The notes beneath the pieces were generated by a model that had not been told where the DNA came from, did no database searches, and saw only the letters and a program-made list of their open reading frames with translations. Made by a program: the position numbers and the translations under genes. A DNA stretch of 64,000 nucleotides from NCBI GenBank assembly GCA_000196815.1, contig FP929003.1, forward strand, positions 2,627,501 through 2,691,500. Reading direction: 5' to 3'. This stretch comes from Nitrospira defluvii (GTDB lineage: Bacteria > Nitrospirota > Nitrospiria > Nitrospirales > Nitrospiraceae). Positions 8,127 to 17,509 of this stretch are shown here, in pieces (within the stretch, counting starts at the first letter, position 1; every line of letters starts with the position of its first letter).

Positions 8127-8771
8127 TCAGTTGCGGTAACCCTTGAACTCTTCCATGATCACCTGGCCAGGGTGTTGAATACCCTCGCGCCGGATTACCT
8201 TCCAGGCCGTCATGGCGAGGATCTTCAGATCGACCCAGAGGGAATGGTTGGCTACGTACCAGAGGTCGAGATCGAATTTTTCTTCCCAGGTCAGGGCGTT
8301 CCGACCATTCACTTGTGCCCAGCCCGTAATACCCGGCAAGACATCATGCCGGCGCTGTTGTTCGAGTGTGTAGCGATCGAGGTACTGCATGAGCAAGGGC
8401 CTGGGCCCTACCAGGCTCATATCGCCCTTGATGACGTTGATCAGTTCCGGCAATTCGTCGAGGCTCGTGCTCCGGAGCAACTTCCCGAACCTGGTCAGCC
8501 GCTCGCCGTCAGATTTCGCATCGGCCGCGACCCCGGGAGGAAGCTGGCGCATGGTGCGGAACTTATAGATGGTGAACGGCTTCCCCTCGATACCTGGCCT
8601 CCGCTGGCGGAATAACACGGGTGAGCCTTGCACGGCCCACGTCGCCAGCGCGAGTGTTGCCAGCAGCGGCAGCGCAACCGGCGCGGCCACAAGAATGAGG
8701 GTCAGGTCCAGCATCCGTTTGTCCCATCGCGTCCGGACAAACCCTTCGGAACACGACCGATCAACCGTCAC
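8127..8771 (-). CDS. Undecaprenyl-phosphate sugar-1-phosphate transferase (PglC/WcaJ C-terminal type)
   Basis: 214 residues, the size of minimal monotopic phosphoglycosyl transferases. It starts polysaccharide repeat-unit assembly by moving a sugar-1-phosphate to undecaprenyl phosphate at the inner membrane. An N-terminal re-entrant hydrophobic helix (about 20-48) precedes FRQRRPG, IYKFRTM, the catalytic-region motif DELPELINVIKGDMSLVG and GITGWAQVNGRN. The start is GTG at 8771, overlapping the SGNH stop (GTGA) with GGGAGG nine bases upstream. A much longer upstream frame in the same register is only antisense/out-of-frame sequence of the SGNH gene. Confidence 0.92.
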   Translation of the reverse strand: MTVDRSCSEGFVRTRWDKRMLDLTLILVAAPVALPLLATLALATWAVQGSPVLFRQRRPGIEGKPFTIYKFRTMRQLPPGVAADAKSDGERLTRFGKLLRSTSLDELPELINVIKGDMSLVGPRPLLMQYLDRYTLEQQRRHDVLPGITGWAQVNGRNALTWEEKFDLDLWYVANHSLWVDLKILAMTAWKVIRREGIQHPGQVIMEEFKGYRN

Positions 8772-10039
8772 GAGGTCCGGCCTCCCTTTTCCTTTTTTTC
8801 GATCGAGGCGGCAATGAGCGGCGCAATGCGATGCCCGATGTACTGCGCCACCGTCTCGTTCGCCGGCGGCGTCAAATGACAATCGTCCGTGAAGGCATCG
8901 TCTTTGATCTCGCCGAGGATGTCCGTCATGTCGATGAACGGCGCGCCCTGTGCCGTTGTCACCTGTTGCAGCTTGGCAGTCACGAAGGAACGCGCCCGAT
9001 TCTTGAACTGTCGGTAGTTGATCGGCTGGGCTTGATCGACTTCCGCCGACAAGCGCTGTTCGAATTCCGTCAGCACCTTTCGCTGTTCGAACAAAAGATC
9101 CGGCTGCAATGTAAAGACCGGAACGATTCCCTCGTGGTTGAGAATCAGCGCGTCCCGCTCCACCATGCGAAGAAAGTTGCCTTCCGCATTGAGCTCGAGA
9201 TTGTGCAGCGCCTCCTCCACATTGAGTTCTCGCCGTGGCTGCGGGCGCAAGTTTTGAATGGCCCACCAGAGCGGACGCAGCTTTTTCCCGGCCAGGTACA
9301 CGAAGTGGCTCTTCCGATAGAGCCAAAATCCCGTATAGCCGGCCCAAGCCTTGAGAGAAGGTTCATCGAGGTAGAGGTGCGACCATTGGCGGTAGGGGTA
9401 GTCACGAAACTGATCATAGTTTTGTTCCCAGGGGTAATAGTCGTTATACCCGTCGACAAACACCACCATATCAGGACGATACTTCAAGATCGTCTGATTC
9501 AAATAGATGAGATGGTGATGGCTGGAGTGGCTTGGAATAGCCGCATTGATCACCTCGATACGACGAGAGGGCAGCAGGTCCTTCAGGTAGCTTTCCAGAT
9601 AGTGATCGATGGTCTCCGAATTCTTGAGCACCGGATACTTCTGATGGCCCTGCGGAGACAACGACCCCAACCCGTAGGCGGTCGATCCACCCATGAGAAA
9701 AATCCTATAGGTGCCTGACGGCTTCGTCATGGCTACGTCTTCAGCCCGGCGAAAACCCTGGGCGTTGTGTATCACGCCTCGCGTGTCTTGATAACCAGGG
9801 GTCGGGTGAATGTTCTTGTAATCGTCGAACTGATGCATCATCAGATGCTGCCCGTCGTATCCCTCTGCCACACGCAAGTAGACATAGGAACACAGCTCCA
9901 GTAGGAGCGAACACGCAAGCACGGTCAACAGAAGCCCGGTGACAAGCGCCCGGCGTGAGATCCGACGCCCCGATCGAGTCGAGCCGGGTTCCCGATTTAT
10001 TGCTTCGCGAGATTCCATATCAGAGATGTGCCTGGCCAT
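8768..10039 (-). CDS. SGNH/GDSL-like membrane-anchored hydrolase
   Basis: 423 residues with one N-terminal membrane anchor (about 31-52) and a periplasmic SGNH-hydrolase-like domain. The nucleophile block is IFLMGGSTAYGLG (Ser about 119). The oxyanion region is AAIPSHSSHHHLI, the block III-like stretch is VVFVDGYNDYY, and the C-terminal Asp-His pair is in FTDDCHLTPPAN. Such proteins in polysaccharide loci often add or remove O-acetyl groups. ATG 10039 follows GGGGAA and is chosen over a longer frame. It overlaps the sugar transferase start by four bases. Confidence 0.75.
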   Translation of the reverse strand: MARHISDMESREAINREPGSTRSGRRISRRALVTGLLLTVLACSLLLELCSYVYLRVAEGYDGQHLMMHQFDDYKNIHPTPGYQDTRGVIHNAQGFRRAEDVAMTKPSGTYRIFLMGGSTAYGLGSLSPQGHQKYPVLKNSETIDHYLESYLKDLLPSRRIEVINAAIPSHSSHHHLIYLNQTILKYRPDMVVFVDGYNDYYPWEQNYDQFRDYPYRQWSHLYLDEPSLKAWAGYTGFWLYRKSHFVYLAGKKLRPLWWAIQNLRPQPRRELNVEEALHNLELNAEGNFLRMVERDALILNHEGIVPVFTLQPDLLFEQRKVLTEFEQRLSAEVDQAQPINYRQFKNRARSFVTAKLQQVTTAQGAPFIDMTDILGEIKDDAFTDDCHLTPPANETVAQYIGHRIAPLIAASIEKKEKGGRTS

Positions 10040-10319
10040 GCGTTTCCCCACACGATTGGAGCTCGCGGGTGAGCCGATCAACCGGAACACGAAGCACCAA
10101 TTGTTCCTCGACCATATCGAATCGATTCCACGGAATCTGCACCTGCTGTCCGCTGTTACGCAAAACAAGCAGGGCCGATACGATCCGCTTCGAGCAATGA
10201 CAGATCGTCAGGCTCTTGACGTGTCCCACGACGCCCCCTTGACGAGTCTTGACCAACCACTGCTGCGTCTGCATGATGAGCTCACAAGCATTGGGCACGG
10301 GAATGGTCGGACTCTGCAT
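10020..10319 (-). CDS. Small protein, possibly PRC-barrel-like
   Basis: A short frame between the GT4 gene and the SGNH gene. It overlaps the GT4 3' end by 38 bases if ATG 10319 is used (99 residues). Starting at ATG 10274 it gives 84 residues and no overlap. The segment GGVVGHVKSLTICHC, then IVSALLVL, then QVQIPWNRFDMVEEQLVLRV resembles the strand order of PRC-barrel proteins, which often bind partner proteins or RNA. It overlaps the SGNH start by 20 bases. Family assignment is tentative, but the clean fit between neighbours supports a real gene. Confidence 0.5.
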   Translation of the reverse strand: MQSPTIPVPNACELIMQTQQWLVKTRQGGVVGHVKSLTICHCSKRIVSALLVLRNSGQQVQIPWNRFDMVEEQLVLRVPVDRLTRELQSCGETHGQAHL

Positions 10320-11520
10320 TGCCCCGATTCTCGCGCCCGTGATCGTCCGCCGGTAGAAGGCCCTTGCCGCGCAAACAACGCACATATTCTTGATGAATGG
10401 CCTGCCAGATGCCTTGCGGGCGGAACTCCTGCAACACCCAGTCACGCGCCGCCGTTCCATGACGGCGACGAAGTTCCGGGTCGTTCAGGTACTCTTTGAC
10501 GGCGGCCGCCAGCCGGCCGGAATCGTAGGGTGGAACCAATTTCCCTGTCACGTCGTCCTGAACCGCATCGGTGCAACCTGGCACACGCGTCGCGACGACC
10601 GGTACCTTCATCCCGGCGGCTTCCAGCAGGACATTCGGAAAGCCTTCCCGGTAGGTCGGCAGCGCCAGCACGTCCATCGCGACATACAACGGCGGGGTAT
10701 TCCACTCCTCCCCGATCAGATGCACGCGCGCATCGCGCCGGAGCTCCTCATCCACCTCCGGTGATATGGGGTCCTGTGCTTCGTACGGCCCGACGAGCAG
10801 GAGATGCAGAGTCGGGAACTCAGCCCGCAATTGTTTCCAGGCCCCGGCCAACTCGATGATCCCCTTACTGCGGACAATGCGGCCGATGAATCCGAGCACC
10901 AGCGCATCACAAGGGATTCCGTAGCGCCGCCTGGTCTCCTCTCGTAGAGCGGGAGACAGATCCGCCCCGTTAAACCGCCGGACCGCATCGACCCCATTGC
11001 CGCTGCCTCGCGCAAGTACAGCGATTTTGTCCGGTCGGCAGAGCCCGTTCTCCAAGGCAACCTGACGGACCGATGAACTGACACAGAACACCTGGTCGGC
11101 AAGCCTGCAGGAGATCCGCTCGCTCCAGATGAGGAGCGCACGTTTCCAGCCGGAGGCGGTGGTAAAGGGCAATCCGCGCATGTGGTAGATCCGCACCGGG
11201 ATGCGGGCGAGCCAGGCGCTGACCATCCCCAGGACGCCGCCCTTCGGCGTGTGGGCATGGACGATCTGAGGGCGGACCTGTCGCAACACTTTCCAAATTC
11301 CCACGACCGCCGCAAGGTCTCGCATGGGAGTGATGCGCCGGGGCATCTCGACCGGATGCACGACCACACGCTCCTGTTCGGCGAAACGAGAGAGAAACTC
11401 CCCCGGCGACGAGAGCCCGTGAATGTCGAATCCGCGGTCCTTCATATAGCCGACCTGTCCCCTGAGAAAGAACAGCGACTGCGGCACAGTAGTGACGTGG
11501 ACGAGCTTGATGGACGCCAT
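10282..11520 (-). CDS. GT4-family glycosyltransferase
   Basis: 412 residues with a GT-B fold of the GT4 family. The N-terminal domain starts IKLVHVTTVPQSLFFLRGQV, resembling undecaprenyl-linked sugar transferases such as PglA/WbnK-like enzymes. It contains the VHAHTPKGGVLGMVSAW segment. The C-terminal nucleotide-sugar site has LGFIGRIVRSKG, the catalytic-region REGFPNVLLEAAGMKVPVVA (EX7E-like) and TDAVQDDVTG. ATG 11520 is preferred over a TTG fifteen bases upstream. It acts on the cytoplasmic face, adding one sugar of the repeat unit. Confidence 0.9.
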   Translation of the reverse strand: MASIKLVHVTTVPQSLFFLRGQVGYMKDRGFDIHGLSSPGEFLSRFAEQERVVVHPVEMPRRITPMRDLAAVVGIWKVLRQVRPQIVHAHTPKGGVLGMVSAWLARIPVRIYHMRGLPFTTASGWKRALLIWSERISCRLADQVFCVSSSVRQVALENGLCRPDKIAVLARGSGNGVDAVRRFNGADLSPALREETRRRYGIPCDALVLGFIGRIVRSKGIIELAGAWKQLRAEFPTLHLLLVGPYEAQDPISPEVDEELRRDARVHLIGEEWNTPPLYVAMDVLALPTYREGFPNVLLEAAGMKVPVVATRVPGCTDAVQDDVTGKLVPPYDSGRLAAAVKEYLNDPELRRRHGTAARDWVLQEFRPQGIWQAIHQEYVRCLRGKGLLPADDHGRENRGNAESDHSRAQCL

Positions 11521-11569
11521 ATCCGCCTGAGACAATCAGCACTGAGGATAGAAAAGAAGATGGTGTGCT

Positions 11570-12577
11570 CTATGCAAAGGCCTCGGTCGGTAGCGCGCCG
11601 ACGGCTTCGCCGGCGCCCGCGGCCAAATGAGTTCGATAGTCATCCATGCTGTAAATGTCTAGCACACCCTGCTCCCTCAACTTGTGGGCATAGGCAAATA
11701 TTTTCTCCAGCCCGGACAACATGGCGTCCGCATCCGCATTCAGATTGAAGGGGTGAAACCACAAGTGGTACAAGCTCCCGGTCCGAATGGCCTGCCGAAT
11801 CCCTTGCTTACCCTTCCAGACGCGGCTGGCCATCGGAATCATTTTCCGAACGCCGTTGCGCGCCATATAGAAATGATTCCCCGGAATGTTCCAGAGTCCC
11901 GGCATAACCTCTTCGGCACGCACAGCCTTGGGAGGCAACCCCAGCAGTTGGTCAAGAAAGCTCAATGTCTTGTAGAGGACCCCTTTGGTCCGACGAAACC
12001 GAGTGGGGTCCGCCCCGCGATAGGCGCGGATGCCCTGTGCGCGCAACACGTCAAGATGTCCGACCTGATTCCGTGGGAACACGAAACTTCTCAGCAGGAC
12101 ATCGTGCTTGGAGGCGGCCGCCATGGCGGCTGTGAGATCGGCCCGGGCTGCCATGGCGCTGCACTCGGGGTCGCCGTAATAAATGTGGGCGAATGAATGC
12201 GACGCGATTTCATGCCGCACTCGTGTTCCCCTGATCCACTCCAAGATATCCGGAGCATACCAACCAGGTGATTGAATCGCGCTCGTACAAGGGTCGTGGA
12301 CGTACCAGTCCTTCGGAAACCAGGAATAGTCCGGACGCGGCATCACCTCTGCATGAACAGCTCCGTCGTGCCTCGTGCAACCTTCAAGCATCAAATGTCC
12401 CACTGTCGCCCAGGTCGCAGGGATTTCGTATCGATCGAGCAGCGCCAGCAAGCGCTTGATCTGAATCCGTTCCTCCGCGGCATCAGCCTCGAGTACGGGC
12501 ACCGGCACCTTGTCGAACCGCCCCCAGCAGAGTTCGAGATCCAGACTGACTACCATGGTACCGCGCTGTCCGTTCAT
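11570..12577 (-). CDS. Polysaccharide deacetylase (NodB-like)
   Basis: 335 residues. The NodB-homology features are the metal aspartate in VVSLDLELCWGRFD (Asp13), the paired histidines in HEIASHSFAHIYY, and a later WFHPFNL motif. It should remove N-acetyl groups from an aminosugar in the polysaccharide or its precursor. No signal peptide is seen, so it probably works in the cytoplasm on a lipid-linked or nucleotide-linked substrate. ATG 12577 overlaps the stop of the asparagine synthase gene by four bases. Confidence 0.88.
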   Translation of the reverse strand: MNGQRGTMVVSLDLELCWGRFDKVPVPVLEADAAEERIQIKRLLALLDRYEIPATWATVGHLMLEGCTRHDGAVHAEVMPRPDYSWFPKDWYVHDPCTSAIQSPGWYAPDILEWIRGTRVRHEIASHSFAHIYYGDPECSAMAARADLTAAMAAASKHDVLLRSFVFPRNQVGHLDVLRAQGIRAYRGADPTRFRRTKGVLYKTLSFLDQLLGLPPKAVRAEEVMPGLWNIPGNHFYMARNGVRKMIPMASRVWKGKQGIRQAIRTGSLYHLWFHPFNLNADADAMLSGLEKIFAYAHKLREQGVLDIYSMDDYRTHLAAGAGEAVGALPTEAFA

Positions 12578-14580
12578 GCAAGAAAGGTCCCCTGTTCGAC
12601 AGAATTAGTAGAATTGACGTCTCCTGTCTTTCGCTCCTCATCTAACCAAGCCTGAAACATGAGCACATCCCATAGATAGTAGTGCCAATTGCATGTGCCT
12701 GATAGATGTTCGCTCCACTGCTTGCGTATGGGATCAGGATTAAAGATGCCCTCATCGAGTAGCCGTTTTTCGTCTAAGAGAGACTCAGCCCATTCTTTCA
12801 AGGGTTCGCGCAGCCAGCTGTCGATGGGAACCCCGAAGCCCATTTTGGGACGATCAAACAGCGTGGCAGGAACATATCGGTTCAAGACTTGTCGCAGGAT
12901 CCATTTACCTTGCCCTTCATGAATTTTCATCGAAACGGGCAATTTCCAGGCAAACTCGACGACGCGATGATCCAACAACGGTACACGTGCTTCTAGACTC
13001 ACAGCCATACTGGCACGATCCACTTTTGTGAGAATGTCATCAGGTAAATACGACAGCATATCCAAATGCATCATGTGATCGAAGATCTCCGCCGAGCGAG
13101 ACCAGCGAGCATGATCGGTCAGCACTGTCAACGGCTCCGTGGAGTCAAGGACGACCTTAGTCGGGCTTTGCCAATGAGACACGATCGACAGATAAAGGGT
13201 TTCAAGGGATTCGGTTGTCAGGATTTCTGCCAGCTTGTGAGGCTTGTCTCCAGGATTGCGAAACCGCAGACGCTTCGGGAATATCGGTGCAATTCCACGG
13301 AACAGCGCCGTCCAAGTTCTCGGTGAGAGCCTTGTGAGGCTACGCGCTATAAGTTTCCTTAAAAATGGTGGGATCGCATCTACTTTGCCCCAGAGATTCG
13401 CCGCCCAAAAATAGCGCCCATATCCAGCAAACAACTCGTCGCCACCGTCCCCCGACAAGGCCACTGTAACCTGTCGCCTTGTCAGCTCGGAGACCAGGTA
13501 GGTCGGGATCTGAGACGAATCGGAAAAAGGCTCGTCATAAATGGCCGGCAACCTGGGTATGACCTCCATCGCTTCGGCAGGCGACACGTACAGCTCGGTG
13601 TGGTTAGTTCCTAGATGTTCAGCCACCGCTTTTGCATGATGGGCTTCATTGTAGGCCGCTTCATGAAAACCAATCGAAAAGGTCTGAACCGGCCTGCTAC
13701 TTTGCGCCTGCATGAGCGCCACAATCGTTGAAGAGTCTATGCCGCCAGACAGGAAGGCTCCTAAGGGCACATCCGACTCCATGCGAAGTTTAACCGCATC
13801 CCTCAATAGCTCATCCAGGCACCTGATTGCCTCGGCAACAGTCCCCTTAAATGGTTCGTCTCGTCCTTGTTCCGCAGCGGAGGCTACCGACCAATAGGGA
13901 TGGGTCTGCGAGGCAACGGCCGGATCTGGCGCGATGGTGACAATCTCGCCGGGGACTACCTTGGCAATTCCTGTATAGATGGAATAGGGGGCTGGAATGT
14001 AATTGTGTCGCATGAACAGAGCGACAGCCCCGCGGTCGATCACCCCTTCAAAACGTGGATGGGCGCGGATCGCTTTCAATTCGGACGCGAACAGGAACGT
14101 CTTGCCGGCCCACCCGTAATAAAGTGGCTTCTCCCCCATCCGATCCCGGATTAAATGCAACAGACGTGTTTCACGATCCCATACTGCGATGGCAAACATC
14201 CCATTGAAGCGCCTTACAGCCGAGTCCAGCCCCCACTGCGAAAGGCCCGCCAGCATGACTTCAGTATCCGAGTGCCCTCGAAAACTGTGCCCCTTCCCTT
14301 CTAGTTCCTCACGGAGAGCTCTGAAATTATAGATCTCGCCGTTAAAACTTGTGACGTATCGCCCGCAAACGGACCGCATCGGTTGATGACCCAATGGAGA
14401 CAAGTCAAGAATCGATAGTCGACGGTGTCCGAGGGCAACGCCAGTAGCAGGATCTACCCAGGTACCCACGTCATCTGGCCCTCTATGGCGAAGGGTTCTG
14501 GCCATACGCAGAACTGTCTGCGTGAGGTCACGCTCACCCTGCACTCTCGCCGTATCAATGTATCCGCTAATCCCACACAT
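12574..14580 (-). CDS. asnB: Asparagine synthase-like glutamine amidotransferase
   Basis: 668 residues. The N-terminal Ntn-type glutaminase starts MCGISGYID with catalytic Cys2, then RHRGPDDVG and FNGEIYNF. The C-terminal synthetase domain carries the PP-loop GAFLSGGIDSSTIVA and ALSGDGGDELFAGYGRYF. AsnB-type genes are frequent in exopolysaccharide loci, where the target may be a carboxylate (for example a uronic acid) rather than aspartate. The stop overlaps the deacetylase start by four bases, and the gene starts two bases after the upstream glycosyltransferase ends. The true substrate is unknown. Confidence 0.9.
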   Translation of the reverse strand: MCGISGYIDTARVQGERDLTQTVLRMARTLRHRGPDDVGTWVDPATGVALGHRRLSILDLSPLGHQPMRSVCGRYVTSFNGEIYNFRALREELEGKGHSFRGHSDTEVMLAGLSQWGLDSAVRRFNGMFAIAVWDRETRLLHLIRDRMGEKPLYYGWAGKTFLFASELKAIRAHPRFEGVIDRGAVALFMRHNYIPAPYSIYTGIAKVVPGEIVTIAPDPAVASQTHPYWSVASAAEQGRDEPFKGTVAEAIRCLDELLRDAVKLRMESDVPLGAFLSGGIDSSTIVALMQAQSSRPVQTFSIGFHEAAYNEAHHAKAVAEHLGTNHTELYVSPAEAMEVIPRLPAIYDEPFSDSSQIPTYLVSELTRRQVTVALSGDGGDELFAGYGRYFWAANLWGKVDAIPPFLRKLIARSLTRLSPRTWTALFRGIAPIFPKRLRFRNPGDKPHKLAEILTTESLETLYLSIVSHWQSPTKVVLDSTEPLTVLTDHARWSRSAEIFDHMMHLDMLSYLPDDILTKVDRASMAVSLEARVPLLDHRVVEFAWKLPVSMKIHEGQGKWILRQVLNRYVPATLFDRPKMGFGVPIDSWLREPLKEWAESLLDEKRLLDEGIFNPDPIRKQWSEHLSGTCNWHYYLWDVLMFQAWLDEERKTGDVNSTNSVEQGTFLA

Positions 14581-14582
14581 AC

Positions 14583-15797
14583 TTACCCCCAGCGAACCAA
14601 TGAGTCTGACATTGACGGCCGCCCTGCTAATTCTTCAAAGAGCTGCTCATACCGCGACACGATTTCCGGCAAGTTATACCGCTCTGTCACACGCTGTCTG
14701 GCGGCCGATCCAAGCTGCTCGCGCACCTGAATATCCAAGTCGAGCAAGCGCCGCCATCCTGCCGCTAATGCGGCAGGGTCCTTGGTCGGGACGACCACCC
14801 CGGTTTCCCCGACAATCAGCGCCGCATCCCCGACATCTGTGACCACACAAGGAACGCCACAACTCATCGCCTCGCTGACGACGTTGGGGAATGCTTCCCC
14901 GAAGGAAGACGAGAGGGCGGCAACATCAAATGCGGCGGTCAACCGAGGAATATCATCGCGACGGCCCAGCAGATGACAGCAATCATGAAGGCCCATTTCG
15001 TCTACCCAGGCCATCAGCGTCTGGTTCTGAGGGGTGATCTCCTCCCCGCATAAAATGAAACGCACATCGGGTTTATCCCGATGGAAGAGCCCGGCTGCTT
15101 TGAGAAACGTGCGATGATCCTTCTGAGGGTCGAAGCGCCCCACGAGACCGATCACCGGAGCCGATTCCGGAATATCCAATTCCCTCCTGATGGCCTGGCG
15201 GGCTACGTTGTCTGGCCGAAAGGTATCGAGATCATATCCATTGGGAATGACCACCATTTTCTCAGCCGCATACCCTAAGTCCGCATGAACCTTCCTCGCG
15301 GATTCTGAACAACAGACGATTTTCTGAGGAGCCCAGCGTGAGAGGGGTGCGCAAAGCCTGGCAGTGAGATGAGTGAGTCGCTTGGACTCCTTGCCGCTGA
15401 GATCGCTATGACGGATATTCCAGGAAATCGCGATATTCCCGACCAGCTTCGCTGCCAGACTGCCTAACAAATCGGCATGATACATCCAGGTCTGAATGAC
15501 ATCTGGTTTGTCTCTTTTCAACCATTGAGCTAGTCTGGCTAGCGCAAGCGGGCTGGGTTTTCCCTGCTGCATACCGAGGGACCGAACCGGCACTCCCAAC
15601 GTACGGATCTTCTCTCCCACAGGCCCCAATTCCATCATGGAAACAACTTGGGCATTGAACTTCGTACGATTCAGACGGGACAGCAGCCGGTACAACATCA
15701 TCTCCGCCCCACCGCCCGTGAGGGCCGTGATGAGGCAGAGCACAGAAATCTGCTTGTCTCGACTCTGTCTTCCTGGCTCTTTGGTTATACTCATCAT
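14583..15797 (-). CDS. GT4-family glycosyltransferase
   Basis: 404 residues. The N-terminal half has ISVLCLITALTGGGAEMMLY. The C-terminal half has VIGLVGRFDPQKDHRTFLKA, then FGEAFPNVVSEAMSCGVPCV, the usual GT4 EX7E-type site. It resembles the GT4 protein at 18978-20102 throughout (shared MVVIPNG, GLVGR.DP.KDH and CVVTDVGD patterns), so the two are probably related paralogues. It is the first gene of the segment downstream of the plus-strand beta-helix gene and must be read either through an antisense gene or from its own promoter in 15798-16015. Confidence 0.9.
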   Translation of the reverse strand: MMSITKEPGRQSRDKQISVLCLITALTGGGAEMMLYRLLSRLNRTKFNAQVVSMMELGPVGEKIRTLGVPVRSLGMQQGKPSPLALARLAQWLKRDKPDVIQTWMYHADLLGSLAAKLVGNIAISWNIRHSDLSGKESKRLTHLTARLCAPLSRWAPQKIVCCSESARKVHADLGYAAEKMVVIPNGYDLDTFRPDNVARQAIRRELDIPESAPVIGLVGRFDPQKDHRTFLKAAGLFHRDKPDVRFILCGEEITPQNQTLMAWVDEMGLHDCCHLLGRRDDIPRLTAAFDVAALSSSFGEAFPNVVSEAMSCGVPCVVTDVGDAALIVGETGVVVPTKDPAALAAGWRRLLDLDIQVREQLGSAARQRVTERYNLPEIVSRYEQLFEELAGRPSMSDSLVRWG

Positions 15798-16014
15798 GCA
15801 ACTCAGGGGGGGCTATTTTGCCTTTTCGTAGCTCGGCGGGAAGTGGTTATCCCCTCTTACCAAGGTATTTGCCGGAGAGTAACCGTAGGCTCTTTCCTGC
15901 ACAGTGTACGGCCCTCGTCGGCACAAAGTCGTTCAGGAGGCCAGCCGTCCTTGGAAAGTCACTGAAATCATAGGACTCTCAAATATCGTCTTGCTTACAG
16001 GGCTGTGGGTATCC

Positions 16015-16030
16015 AGGCACGTTCATTGCT
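16015..16030 (+). promoter_or_regulatory. Sigma-54-type promoter candidate for the beta-helix gene
   Basis: AGGCACGTTCATTGCT matches the -24/-12 consensus (TGGCACG, N4, TTGCW) at all but the first base, with the invariant GG-N10-GC spacing (GG 16016-16017, GC 16028-16029). The expected start of transcription is near 16041, about 39 bases before the beta-helix ATG at 16080. A GCACAAA motif lies about 90 bases upstream (15921-15927) and could belong to an enhancer site. Confidence 0.55.
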
Positions 16031-16079
16031 CCATCAGGTCACAGCGCGATACCTAAAAAAGAACCCGGAGGCAGTCAAG

Positions 16080-17459
16080 ATGTCTACCTTTACCCACGTT
16101 ACTAAGGTCAAAAGGATGACTTGTGTTCTGGCGACAATTTCGATTCTGACATTTCCAGGCCCATTTATGAGTACCTCACCCGCTGCTGCGGAGCGTCTCT
16201 TCTACGTTTCACCGAGTGGCGATGATTCCAACCCAGGAATAGAGGAAGCGCCTTGGAAAACCATCGGCAAAGCCGCTCGCACACTGGTTTCAGGAGATAC
16301 GGCAATCGTAATGGATGGGACTTACACCGAAGGAGAAATCGTGTTTCGGAATTCTGGCACAGCATCAGAACCGATCACACTTCGGGCACAAAATAAACAC
16401 TTGGCAATTTTAAGTTCAACATCCGGATGCAGCCCCAATATCAGCATATCCGCAAGCCATGTCACCATCGAAGGTTTACGTTCGAGCATTTCAGCATCAA
16501 ATGTTCCTTGTTCATCCGTCAATAGCGCCTCTGGAACTGCGGTAAGATGTTGGTCGGCAAGTACACCTAGCACATCGAATCAGTCTAGCGGCCATGTAGG
16601 ATGCAAGGTTCGAGGAATGCTGATCGACGCAAGTCCTGCTCGTGGACACGGTGTCAAGACCAACCAGGATTTTAGTCTCGTTGAAAATTGCGTAAGCTAT
16701 TCAGGAATCGAAGCATTTAACAATACGGGAACCATTTTTAGAAACAACATTGTCCTTGGTAGCGATGCGTGGGGCACTAGTCTGGTAGCCAAAGGCGGAG
16801 TTCGAAACTTCCAAGCTTACAACAACCGTGTCCATATTCGATCTGCGTGGGGGTATGGGATTGTGTTGGGAGGTGCGTCCGGAAGTCAGTGGTTGTATGA
16901 TCCGCCATCAGGCCTCGAAGCATACAACTCAGTTGCCTACAATAATGTTGTTCTGAATGAAAATGGAAGTACTGCATATTCCATTGGAATGAGAGGTGCA
17001 AAGGACAGCGCGATTTTCAACAACGTCATGATTGGTGGTTATCTCTTCCTTTCGCCTGGATACTCAGGCTCCCCTTCAATGAATCCCACTATCAAGAATA
17101 ACATCTTCACATGTTTATCTGGCAATGTGTTGGGTCAATGGAATTACACCGGCACGTTAAGTGCGGACTATAATAATTTTTATAACTGTTCGGCATCCCC
17201 CACTCAGATACATCCCATCATAGGAAATCCCTTGTTTATCGATTCCCAATCCGATTGGCACCTGACATCCGGTAGCCCTGCGATAGGCAAAGGAACACCA
17301 ATCCAGATGAATGGTTTCAACGGAGAAATAATCACAGTGAACATGGACAGAGACGGAAAGGTACGCACAGTGCCATGGGATCTTGGCATCTATGCTATGA
17401 ATGCAGCTATCGCTGATACCACTGCCCCTGCAAGGCCGATTATCGTAAGAATTGAGTAG
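16080..17459 (+). CDS. Secreted right-handed parallel beta-helix protein
   Basis: 459 residues. A signal peptide is visible (hydrophobic CVLATISILTFPGPFM, with a likely cut after SPAAA). The mature part begins LFYVSPSGDDSNPG and EAPWKTIGKAA, a start typical of secreted beta-helix (pectate-lyase-like) proteins. Repeated N-N-x-V/I rungs follow (FRNNIVL, YNNRVHI, YNNVVLN, FNNVMIG, IKNNIFT). Such proteins often cut, epimerise or bind polysaccharide. ATG 16080 follows GGAGG at eight bases. It is the only plus-strand gene inside 30 kb of minus-strand polysaccharide genes, converges on the polymerase gene, and has its own sigma-54-like promoter. Enzyme activity is not shown by the sequence. Confidence 0.85.
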   Translation: MSTFTHVTKVKRMTCVLATISILTFPGPFMSTSPAAAERLFYVSPSGDDSNPGIEEAPWKTIGKAARTLVSGDTAIVMDGTYTEGEIVFRNSGTASEPITLRAQNKHLAILSSTSGCSPNISISASHVTIEGLRSSISASNVPCSSVNSASGTAVRCWSASTPSTSNQSSGHVGCKVRGMLIDASPARGHGVKTNQDFSLVENCVSYSGIEAFNNTGTIFRNNIVLGSDAWGTSLVAKGGVRNFQAYNNRVHIRSAWGYGIVLGGASGSQWLYDPPSGLEAYNSVAYNNVVLNENGSTAYSIGMRGAKDSAIFNNVMIGGYLFLSPGYSGSPSMNPTIKNNIFTCLSGNVLGQWNYTGTLSADYNNFYNCSASPTQIHPIIGNPLFIDSQSDWHLTSGSPAIGKGTPIQMNGFNGEIITVNMDRDGKVRTVPWDLGIYAMNAAIADTTAPARPIIVRIE

Positions 17460-17509
17460 AGAACAAGCCTTACACTAATAAATCAGGCCTCATTTGGAAC
17501 TCCCTCTGT

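Noticed and set aside
8772-9347. N-terminal extension of the sugar transferase frame
   Set aside because: It lies out of frame within the SGNH gene and lacks family resemblance; GTG 8771 with GGGAGG is a far better start.
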